Source: Romanomermis culicivorax (taxonomy: Eukaryota; Nematoda; Enoplea; Mermithida; Mermithidae). Taken from it: a stretch of DNA of 64,000 bases. The stretch covers positions 248,001 through 312,000 of the forward strand of contig CAWUHX010000320.1 of assembly GCA_963922205.1 (NCBI GenBank), given 5' to 3'. Of this stretch, positions 32,101 to 40,400 are shown piece after piece. The notes under the pieces are model-generated. The model had not been told where the DNA came from and did no database searches. It saw nothing but the letters and a program-made list of their open reading frames with translations. Position numbers and translations under genes: made by a program. Each line of letters starts with the position of its first letter. Position 1 is the stretch's first letter.

Positions 32101-32491
32101 CGTAAAATTGCTTTTTCGGTGCTGCCGGATCGGTATGTATTGCGAAGGCTTTGTAATCTTCCCTCTGGAATTTGCTACCCACGACACTGTGGGAGTACTG
32201 AACCACAACCTTGATCGTTCGGGTGTTTATTGCCAGGAATATGTTCTTCATACCAAAGTGGCTAAACTGCTTTGTATAGGGGAAGGTGGAGAGATAACCA
32301 ATGATCATGTAAAATAAATTGGCACGATTTGACGGCATATGAAGCTTACTTCTGTAGCAATAAATTTCCAAAGCATCTCTAAAGGTGGCATCAGACAGTG
32401 GCCAAGACTGATGATCATTGATGCCTTCATCAATTTTTTTAAATAGCAAGTCGCCCATTTCTTCTGTGAAGTTTCGATAAAGTTGTGTCAT
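26168..32491 (-). CDS. Giant toxin-like protein: TcdA/TcdB-type pore region and RTX-like repeats, intronless
   Basis: A single open frame of 2107 codons from the first ATG (32489-32491); the same frame stays open to 32542 without another ATG, so an upstream exon is possible. Residues 1-745 have no domain I can name. Residues about 747-905 contain Gly/Ala/Val-rich hydrophobic stretches (AINLGFLTGSVGPGYAANYT, DSVVLTIDVGSVVVGTLQAL, FFGPIGSAINAVIFIS) that resemble the pore-forming region of clostridial-type large toxins, where it inserts into membranes. Residues 907-1366 and 1367-1820 are two copies of one unit with RTX-like Gly/Asp motifs (DGSDGIDTLDF, DGGDGLDTLDF), which bind calcium in bacterial RTX proteins. 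Residues 1821-2107 form a unique tail. I see no glycosyltransferase motif, cysteine-protease motif or clear signal peptide. Lack of introns in an intron-rich genome suggests horizontal transfer. Role unknown: defence, parasitism or venom-like use are guesses. Confidence 0.75.
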   Translation of the reverse strand: MTQLYRNFTEEMGDLLFKKIDEGINDHQSWPLSDATFRDALEIYCYRSKLHMPSNRANLFYMIIGYLSTFPYTKQFSHFGMKNIFLAINTRTIKVVVQYSHSVVGSKFQREDYKAFAIHTDPAAPKKQFYANDRKMVRKLVKKVHASFEKDKFMVAVEKVQHIAIKRPKTGAVYSILTDEGAQSFVAHRASPLVVEAESLPIINIIQPMSDTYLMLKVPPSSLEFKQLIGQIENVFHEVVSANRLQSTPANFLSFIQGALEFNYKINEDLRIRPYLDLFDNGYRKLFLQKNAGQGWVSSEPPMVIVASRFEDDVDYDQDESLPSDFDAQQVTYKENIQFLFENGYIKRKCFETPIATRRSLVDQLLNVLDSGNQAVRVRKDIGPVIRRMDLDSEFFFAGRNRMGENFFPKYILGQLMAYSGTIPVETFAFCHKQPNEDSVSFIIRRTGSTDGVAIHVLDDISSGRGSTMPDYRAVGLIGKVLNVYLDCRSMNSMQGYTMSELSRLPLKSINANYTYTTSSSFHAQGVFRKIDQQLVNEDLYLSSIRRDFLALIDLKSIDAGLGSETSFEFETLMKSFCLAKNKLRTFLPYPKSDPTIVGIRSMANLPVVLMKCGVDVTHNELMNDLRSVYIKDHTMPKRQLVIMKVISVNHNNVHTFRGTQEEYTNGVGELYYDMCMNRSSLAQSNDFCRSTRHQENRTEEKSAQYEMTKEIMLQGEIFQKITIYREMIQRHMREVESFSDKLMHDKKAKNIVGAMIDGNYKEVAINLGFLTGSVGPGYAANYTALKGANLAAEGSKFLGSCLRLASPFLARVSSTFVAYDLYKQIQTHNNGNRDALVGVVSDSVVLTIDVGSVVVGTLQALDLLGSSLSAFFGPIGSAINAVIFISADVNQAVKTVDRINSLIKLTAYEKFEEGLLASVHASPDKYIFDLIEATQPNDEITKSSMAVVKNMSQFQIYGSPSLEWCKPQQSLNICTSGVKEVADNFANFTQWSKFYSMTWSDTSNNVRIVCANERPIENSGNFRLGHDGELWLSKGKFFIGKHRMALECNNFEVIFDKNVSNASKAFLKAASGNDSIVGFLERSNVISFSGGNKYFIGGNKPDTFILHDEEIATGFIDGSDGIDTLDFSQYAKSKLSIKFYNGVKTAHFLVVPGSNKRLDIDRVERFIGRADAQDIMITNCNTTFLDLLGGTEQLPDSINIIASNNRLCRYNLAVELYHSTNVWNQACSGTFVYALNKYSKPGIVKLQNSCTSNQSAEIILETNLPLRGVLKMQRIVDDDGHIRVEIQFENGIKLFIIDFNFERTHFLFEDFHVKVKMAEILNLRNVSLIEDPSCMIKGNSELCHLNAALIVEDRNDRTEIKINIPPAHEELEKSLLPFIHANLDKNILDLFKAKQLNNEVVKRSTAILRNMSQFQIYGSPSLVRCTPQQSSNMCMNGVKEVEDNFADFTQWSKFYSRNWPNTSNNVTVVCARPIKNPRNLKSGHSGELWRSQNEFLIGNYQMTLECANFEAIFDINMPDGNKAFLKAASGNDRIVGFLERSNVISFTNGNKYFIGGNRPDTFILHGEEIAMGFIDGGDGLDTLDFSQYVKSELSVKFYNGYKTAHFLAVPGSNYRLDINSVEGFIGRSDVQDTMITNCNTTFLDLRGGTMQLPDFINISEPPNGSCDYNLAIELHHSTNVWNGACSGTFFYALNKNSRPGTIKIQNFCTNGQNAESIIKTNLPLRAVSKMQRIVDDDDDQTQLEIQFENGIVLLVVDFNLDRTHFLFEDFNIRIENTGIVGFMKVPVIENPYDTMQDLLELHHLNAVLIVEDEVNQTKIITAHSRLIANAKNPQHDMLNANVLSNDLKFVDSVLVSARNTENIFNIMTKCWTNFYEHVSSCSPIITTIFLEKNKTSDYRDVIDFSGVYHAMRTEGCILKVTVKLVYTSNLFMEIWMIDQKFKKNLVGNVTVHNIDQERLHKHLTVFLDVPFFFKIESNNVTLKPIPLSFTEEIKLIILQPTDIIEFTSIKISKLASDFLSVLKSNDSHLILTNIMDPDIKNNPDKLLTICLVNYYKSEDNLRVFDTLSLEFKDRAMLNVGVLLIEKKNDIVEFEDFKDIVRRLNMI
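27030..29770 (-). repeat. Tandem duplication inside the toxin-like gene (two units of about 1.37 kb)
   Basis: Unit 1 (about 28391-29770) and unit 2 (about 27030-28390) align along their whole length. Both contain NMSQFQIYGSPSL, FTQWSKFYS, FLKAASGND, VGFLERSNVISF, NKYFIGGN and TNCNTTFLDL. By eye about three quarters of residues agree. Both stay open, so selection on the protein is likely. Confidence 0.9.
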
Positions 32492-32542
32492 GCTCCTTCC
32501 CAGAATAAAAATCCGTAATAAAAGCGATTCCTTCAAAATTGT

Positions 32543-35067
32543 TTAACAAAGTCTTCCGAACCTTTGACAAGTAATTGAGCACGAAAATTATGAGCTATAT
32601 GCAAAATTGCTATAAAAATTATTCAATCGATAATTGAATGCTAAACGTATGCAACGGAAATCACTAACATATTTTCTTGCTGAATAATATTGGACGAAAA
32701 TTTTTAACGTTAGTTATTGAATCTGTTTATTTTTCTCAAAGAATGTTAAAAGCGATTGATTGCTGTTAAAATTATAAATAGTACAATTTCATAAGGCACA
32801 CATGCTGACATGATAAAATGAAACATGGAACATAACTAGTAACATTTTTCGAACATAACTTTTGTAACATATTTTTCATAGCATATTTGTTACAACCGGG
32901 TTGTTTCGTTAGGATGTATATGAAACAGGACATGTTCCTATTTATAGTTGCAGTTGTATAAAGCTGATGAATACTTTGAAAACAACAGTTCTCGGGCATC
33001 ACCATACACCTGTGGAGAGTTTGACGGAGGTATTGACTCCAGTAGATTTTTGTTGACCTACAGCAGACTTGATCCCCCAGTAATGATTGAGAAGCTGACG
33101 AGAGAAAAAAGCAAGAGATAAGAGAAAATAGTCATAAAAAATGTAGATTATGCTGTAGTTATACGATCTTTCTAAAAGAAGCATCCCGGCAATGCAAAAA
33201 AGATGTGGTAGTATTGGCTATCCATAGCATACCATCAGATTGTAATGGGAGGAAGTTTATGCCATATAGATAGCGACATAATTGACGATTTCTGAAGAAG
33301 GATTTTTACGTCTCTATCTGAATAAGGAAAATTCACGTTCACAGATATTTATCAATAAATTCATTGAAAAATTATCAAACCAGTTTTTCCCTCTTTCGAT
33401 TTTTAATGGAAAATCTTTGCTTTAGAACGATCTTGTTCCGACACTTTTTCACACGGCATTTTTCCCCTCCGTCACTGAAATAGTAGTGTCCATTTCACAC
33501 TGGTTGTGCTATGACTATTCAGGAACATATTTTCGGTTGACAAGACAAAGTCACAGTTTTGCATTTGATTATCAAGCGTAAAAAGTTTCGGAAATCCGGT
33601 AGAATTGATCCACAACTTTAAAACATTGTTTTGACTAGCCCAACAATTGACGATATTCAAATCTTTTCTTTGTACTAGTTTTAATAATTTTGATGACGAC
33701 GTCATTCGTGAAATTCGGATGAAGATCGATCAGTTGAACACGACGTTGAGATTGCACGGTAGAGGATCCAGGAAATTTCAGAGTAGCAATAATAAGCTTA
33801 AGATTAATAACCGACGAAAAAAGTTTCTGAAAATTGCAAATCAAATGCTTCTTAAGTAAAAAGTGTCAGCCGGTTGATAATTTTTTTATCATGTAATTTA
33901 TAGATAAAGTAACACGGTAAAACTATTACAAATATACTTTTTTACGAATTTCTCAATTTTGGAGTACTCCTTTCTTCTTCAAGTTGATTAAAACTTGTTT
34001 TTTGTCAGATTCTAAGCTGAAATTGCTTCCGGACAAAACTAATTCCAGTACGTCGACGCTGCAACTCAGGAAAACCCTCGTAAATTCCTGAAAGTTGATT
34101 GATCGAGAAATCAAGACAGCTGACTCTGCTGAACTTCAAGGAAAAAACTTCAATGTTCTAGTTCAGTAACTGCTATCTTCACATGGATATTTTCAACTGT
34201 TCAATACTGGGTAATGAATGCATTATGCAAAACGTTTCTATAAATTTTAATAATACGATCAGAAATTACAGGAACACTTCACACCATTGTTTTAAAAGTT
34301 GTCGCTAAGAATTTAGTTTTAAAGATGCCTATGTGGTAGCGTAATAAGTAAAACATTGCATGCATGTCACTAACTCAAGTCTCTGCTATGTATTTGTAGT
34401 CTATGACGAGATGACAATATTTTTGCTGTGATTCATAGTCGATTTTGAAATCGCAGATGCCAGGAGAGAATATCTCCTATGGACGCAAACTTACTTTTAC
34501 TGATCATGTAATAAAAGCTTCTAGCAGTCGTTGGACAGTTTAATAAAATGATGACCAAAAATCTCAATCATGATGTGAACATAGAATTTCTCATTCAATA
34601 CTGAAAAGCATCCCACTTCGCCGCATCTACCATATCAATTTTTTGTCTTTCCACTTTTCATACTCGTATTCAGGTTTCTCGTGAAATGGTAGACAATTCT
34701 AGTGATCTCGAGAATCACCCATAAAAAGAAAAAATTTTGACTCACGATGCATGATCATTACCTGCCCACAGATTTGTTTAATTTTTTTTTGTATTCCGAG
34801 GCTCATTTACAAATGAATGAACTATAGCGCTTCTACTTTTTCTACTACTTCTTCGACAACTACTGTCAGCAAAAAAATCCATTTATCAGAATTTTATTTC
34901 AGTTTCTCATGAGTAATTAATGCTCCAGGATATCCATTAGCTGAAGAGATCATTCTTCACGGAATTGGGTCCATCCGCTTTGTCTGATAAAGTAAGCTGT
35001 CCTAACCGCGCCAGGAAAAGAGAAATACAATTTATTGGCTGAAAAGTGGCGATAGCTGGAGGAGTAA
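32543..35067. other. Intergenic region upstream of the toxin-like gene
   Basis: No supported gene. About 33005-33185 is related to 51166-51372 (repeat R3). The short open frames here have no domain I know, and no convincing core promoter for the gene to the left could be picked out of the AT-rich sequence. Confidence 0.5.
33005..33185 (+). repeat. Interspersed repeat R3, copy 1
   Basis: It matches 51200-51370: a 'gatttgac' to 'cagcaga' region, then 'agcaagag', 'gagaaa', 'gtcataaaaa', 'atgctgtagtt' and 'tttctaaa' in the same order. Non-coding, class unknown. Confidence 0.5.
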
Positions 35068-35506
35068 AGGCCCTGTCATACTTCGCCGCGAGGTACCCCG
35101 CGGTACTGCGTGGCGCCGGTTGTCCTATTCATAATAACAAGCGGCGCCGGCCGGCGCCCCGCGGCGCCGCACGGTTGCTTGCCATACATCGCCGCGCGGT
35201 AACGCGCCGCTTTTTTACTTTTGGATTTTGCTCTCCTCAAAAAATGTGTATTGCCTGTCTCAACAAATGCGAAATACGAAAAATGCGAAAAAGATGAAAA
35301 ATATGAAAAAAATCGAAAAATAAAAAGCGCAAAAGAAAAATAAAAATCAATCATTCCTGCACGGTGCAGATAGAAGCTTGCAGAAAAGCCTAGTCTAAAC
35401 ATTTTGGGCTCTTGCTTCAATTTGCTTCTCATTCCAACGATTATTATCTCTTGAACTGCTGAGAAATATCAATTTTATATAAATTGATTTTGAAAAATTG
35501 AATATA

Positions 35507-36264
35507 CAGAGTGAGCCAAAAAAAGGCGACCGGTGCTGACTTCCATAACTTTTGAACGGATGAAGGTTTTATAATGCGGATTACTGCGTCAGAATGCCCT
35601 GTTTGTCTTTGTTACAAGGCCCAAAGTTTATGCTCCCAGCGTTGATGATTACTGTACAAACAGAAATTTAGTAAAAGTGATGATTTTTCGAAAAGTAAAA
35701 GTTGTGAAATGAAAGTAAAAGTTGTCCTATTATGAAAAAAAGTTTTGTAAAGCTGTTTACACACAACAATACTTTGAAAATCATCCAGATTTGTAAGTTA
35801 CGCGTAATTTTAAGTCAGCAACTTCTTATTTCAATATGATCAAAATTTCGCCAAAATCAAGAGCTTTTGTTATGAAATTGGAAAAAAAGCAAAATTGAAG
35901 CAAAATCAAATCTGTCATTGACCAGATCGAAAAACGATTAAAATTATTGGTGAAACAGAAATTATGACACACTAAAGCGGCTCTCTTGTAGTTTCAAGCT
36001 GTTATATGGTTCTTATGATTGGATCTATTGTGTTTTCTGCCGTGAAACATGTTGATTCTGTAAATTTTTAAATATTTATTATCAAAAACATCGACGTTTA
36101 GTATTTTTGATTTTAGTCAGTCAAAATTCAAGAAATCTGACTGAAACTTTGCATATTTATGCCAAACGTTTTACCTATCGATGACAGGAAACCGCAATAA
36201 AAAAGCTTCACCCGTTCGGAAGCTATAAAAGTCAGTACCGGTCGCTATTTTTTGGCTCACCCTG
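35507..36264. mobile_element. Nested mariner-like MITE (758 bp)
   Basis: Ends CAGAGTGAGCCAAAAAA and TTTTTTGGCTCACCCTG are inverted copies; the similarity continues inward for about 60 bp (GCGACCGGT, GAACGG, TGAAG). TA lies on both sides, as for Tc1/mariner. No transposase frame is visible. It interrupts the element at 35068-36951. Confidence 0.75.
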
Positions 36265-36267
36265 TAT

Positions 36268-36515
36268 ATACAGAATTATTCATTCAGATATGTGCTATAT
36301 ACAGGATCCAGATCTGATCTGTGTTTAGGACCCAGATTCAAAGTGGATCCATCCTTTCCTAGTATTCGGGAAATCGGGACGTTCAGGGAATAGGGACTAA
36401 TGCATTTTTCGGGGAAATAGGAAATGTATTCATTATTCGGGGAATAGGGACCTACGGGGAATATGAACTTTCGGACAATCGGGATATTTGCGGAAAAGGG
36501 ACGTTGGGGGGACAC
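36268..36515. repeat. Degenerate 'ttcggggaatagggac' minisatellite in the TIR element
   Basis: The run shows repeated variants of 'ttcgggaaatcgggac' and 'tcggggaatagggac'. The same array in the opposite orientation is at about 60775-60945. The open frame across it is a by-product of the repeat. Confidence 0.65.
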
Positions 36516-36954
36516 AATCGAAATGTGCGAGTACACTTGCTGTAGAAACATGTTTACACCTACTTTGCATATTCATAATTTTTACACATTAATGTCTTCA
36601 TTTCAAATTGAGTGATCAACTTCTTAGTAGATCTTCATTGAAAATTAAGTAATCAATTTGTTAAAATAATTTGACAAATGTCAGAATTCACCATTCAAGT
36701 GAAAAATATGTATAGATGTCACAGTATGCAACAATATGCATCAACAACAGTATGCTGCAACTTTAGAACACATAACTTGTTCGAAAATTTCGGATGAGTT
36801 GAAACCTGATGGCGGCGCCGCGCGGCGCTGCAAAAATTACAAAAACCTATTCATACTTCAAAGATGGTACCGCGCGGCGCTGGCCCGCTTTTTAGTATGG
36901 ATAGAACAACCGGCGCTGCGAGGCGCCGCGCGGTGAAGTATGACAGGGCCTTAA

Positions 36955-37314
36955 GACAATGAAACAGTCTCCGAATTACCCAGGCTAGAATTGTAAAATG
37001 TTATTTCGATTGCGAAATATGTTGGCTTTCACAGCCATGAACTAGCAAAACCTACTGTGAAGTCTGCGACTTCTACGGTTGAAGTATGGATCTTGTTTTT
37101 CTATAGACCAGAAACAAATTTTTGGATTGGACGAACGTCGATCACATGTTTTTTCCAGTTTTCATATGTTCTGCAGACAGCTCTCTTGGTGCTCTATAGT
37201 TGCACCACAAAAACTCATCGAGCAATAGAAGAATAATTTCACCATAAAAATAATACCGTTGATAGTTTCAATCATATCACAATTTTAACATAACAAATCA
37301 CTACTTCAAAACTT
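36955..37314. other. Short spacer after the cysteine-rich gene
   Basis: AT-rich sequence of 360 bp between the TIR element and the stop codon of the cysteine-rich gene. It should contain that gene's 3' untranslated region on the minus strand; no exact AATAAA was found. Confidence 0.4.
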
Positions 37315-37478
37315 TCAAAGTTTCCTTTTAACACGACGAGGACAGCAAATGTAATAACTGTCCAAAAAAGACCATATGCATTCGTAGCTTTTTGGGCATT
37401 GAGATCCTGGCGAACACATCAAAGGTTGATAAGTTCCCGGGTAGAAGTATGGTTCGCCATCGAGACACTGTTGCAATT
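37315..37478 (-). CDS. Exon 14: terminal lustrin-type domain and stop
   Basis: Acceptor TTTTTAG before it. It codes LQQCLDGEPYFYPG...CSPGSQCPKSYEC...YYICCPRR and ends KRKL then TGA. The C-CP-C-CC pattern is that of lustrin-type repeats. The terminal RRVKRKL is basic. The phase fits exon 13 (one base carried over). Confidence 0.85.
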
Positions 37479-40400
37479 CTAAAAATGTAATTTATAGATA
37501 TGAATTTGAAGGTAAAACATGATAGTATCGAAAAATTGAGTTATGAAAGTAAATGTTACTATTTTTCAGGAAGTCTCACAGTACTCCTTTCTGCTATTCT
37601 ACTGAATTTTAGAAAATAATCTATGATCGTAAGCATTTTCTTACCCAGGTACTTTCTAGTGCAGTCCAGTATTCCACGATTAAGATGATGAACTTGCAAT
37701 AGTTATATCCCATACAAGTTTTTTCATGAAGGAACACATTTGAATAACGTAACTCTTCCAGACAGGAGTTCCAAATGGTTAATTCAGATGCTGCTATGGG
37801 AACAGACTAAATTGTTTAGGGAATTCTGATTAAAATCCTCATGTACAGTATGTCCAAAGCATGATTGATAAAAGCTGTGTCTTTGATTTTTTTAAAATTT
37901 ATGTGGAAACAATCGACGTTGTGGATGTGCAGGAATTGCTACTCGTTTCTTTGAAGTGACAGATCCAGCGAAACCAAAAAAAATCAATTTAAGCCGTTAT
38001 TCTCATCGCACTGTAGAAGAACGCTAAATTTTTTCATGACAATCGAAACTGCAAAGTCACATGAATACTGCGATGTTTATCCATTTTTGATTTGGATATA
38101 ATTTTGTTTTACACATGTGTGTTATTCAGTAAATTCTGAATAAAAGATGGTCATGAGAAATAATTTTCAATTATTCTGGTTACATGTTTACAGCCCATGG
38201 ACCAGCAATTTTCTTCATTCACTACAGTAATAAGTTTTATTAGTTTTCATTGCTGAGCTGCACCTTAACGGCAACAGTATTATATACTGACTTGAGTTAC
38301 GGATTCAGTCTATTTGATGAAGCCAGTTCCTGGCGTTCCGCGGCAGAGAGTTTTGGTTTTTGCTCTCAGGAATTCATGTCTGAACCGTAACGGGTTTATT
38401 CTAATTTATAATGGTTTTACCATACCCATGGTTTTTTAGCACGTGTCCCATCAGTGAACACGGCTGACAAATGTTACTTTTTTGGTGTCAAACTAATGTG
38501 TGAGTTTGTCAGTTCTGATAACATGCTTTTATTGTATTAACTCATGAAACCATGCTTGATATTGGTACTTTTAAAAGGAATGAGGCTCTCATCTGATTCT
38601 AATTAAATTAGCTCATTCTTACATTATGCACTCGATTAGTTGACCGACAAATAAATATTCAGTAGTTGGTTTGATAAGGAATCGCTAAATTTGCGTTCTG
38701 TTTGGATAGAAGTTTACAGGTTCTCATTGTATCTGGAACTGTACTTCAACTTCAAACGTCAATACAGATCCTCGGTTAATTTTTTCAGAAAACGTACATT
38801 TGCTACACTGATCTGCCTAAACTCCAGTGTACGCCACAGCTATTTTCAAATTACCTAAGTAGTGTCTAAGAGGTTAGAGTTGAAGTGAATTTAGATTCGA
38901 GTCATTCATTATGCAAAAGTGACGAAGAGAATGAAGATATTGACTAAGTTGTCATTTGTGAATACGGCAATTTCTGATTTTTCACCACAATTTTGAGAAC
39001 TTTCTTCTGGAACTTTTTTCAAAAGTTTTTCCCTTTCAGTCATTAGTACGCGTGCTAACGTCCTAAAATTTCCATTTGCACGACCCTGATTCCATTAGCA
39101 CCGTGCCAAAAAACCCTGATCATATCAAAGAAAAAGTATGTTCCCAATTTCAAAGCTCTAGTTCCAGTCCGTAATTAGAGTAGTATTCTTGTGTACTAAA
39201 TTACTAAACCATATTTTTTCTAAATAAAATTTTGAATAAAAATGGATCAGACACAGAAGAAAACTATGTACGTTAGCGGATACCATTTTCCGCAAGCTGA
39301 TCGTAATATACGATTTACGAAAAAATTTAACATGCATAACACATTTTTAATCAGCAAAGGTATTTCTCTGCGTTTCAAGTTTAATTTCAAAAAAAACTAT
39401 GTTTGTGATACTGTGAAAAATATATGAGTTCACGAGGAGGTTTGAGAACTAAAAATCACACAAGCATACATATTCTTAGAGGCTTTCCAAGTGTCCAGAA
39501 CTTGGGTAGAATCTTATCTGACCCGCAACAGAGTCCTGACTTAACCTCCAAAATTTTCATTTTTTGGGATTTTTATACCATGAAAAGTAAAAATCAATTT
39601 TTCCCACATGAATGTTGCAAAAAATATATTAAACTTTATATAAATATGATTTTAAAATCGTTCAATGCTCTTTGTAGACTTGATTAACACTTTGAAATTT
39701 CACGTTAAACATTGAAAATTATCAGTAAAGAAGTTTTATTTTTTTGTTGCAACCAAAAAAGCACACAGAAGAAACATCTAAAAGCGGAGTTTAAAGCATT
39801 CTGGTCCATTTTGAGAGTTTGGTCACTTTTGAAAACAATAACGATCTGAACAATCCAAAATTTGTATGCTATGCACACAAGCCCAATTTATGTTCAAATA
39901 TTTCTTAGTCTATATGAATAACTCACTCCCTGGAGTCGCGTACAGCGCCCTCGCTGACGCCGGAACTTTGCCGCAACAAACGTAGCCCTCCACTTTGGAC
40001 GAAAACTGGCACGTGAACCCCGTCGGGCAAGGTTTCGAGGCGTGTTGGTTGCACATGTGGTATCCATAATCGTACGGAATAGTTTCATCGTCGTTGGGGC
40101 AAACGTCGATGGCGGGGGGTTTCCCGTTACCGAAATCCAATGTTCCATCGTTGGTGACCAATCTACGAGGCGGCAGAGACGTACTTTCGATCAATTTTCG
40201 TACTCTCATCAAATCGGTTTCGTCGGGATTTTCTTTTATGTTATTTATATTATTCACGCTCCTTCTATCATCAATTGTTAGACTATTTTTTCGATCAGGA
40301 TATTTTTCGTTGCAGAAAAGCTCGCATTGGCTCAAAAACATGAAATTATTCTCATTGCCGTGGCATCCGTTGAACAAAAACGATTGGCAAGATTTGATGA

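Larger units (their letters stand above)
35068..36951. mobile_element. TIR transposon with GC-rich ends and TAA target duplication
   Basis: It starts AGGCCCTGTCATACTTC and ends with the inverse GAAGTATGACAGGGCCT, flanked by TAA on both sides (35065-35067 and 36952-36954). Inside each end are GGCGCC/GCGCGG-rich palindromic blocks that stand out from the AT-rich genome. A 3-bp TAA duplication is typical for PIF/Harbinger elements, but no transposase is encoded, so it is non-autonomous. It holds a nested mariner-like MITE (35507-36264). The parts beside that insert recur, inverted and uninterrupted, at about 60800-61250. Confidence 0.8.

Noticed and set aside
35076-35432. 118-codon minus-strand frame with Arg/Ala-rich end
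   Set aside because: It is produced by the GC-rich palindromic end of a TIR element followed by AT-rich repeat; no domain.
36276-36551. 91-codon minus-strand frame with repeating Phe-Pro pattern
   Set aside because: It is the translation of the 'ttcggggaatagggac' minisatellite inside the TIR element.
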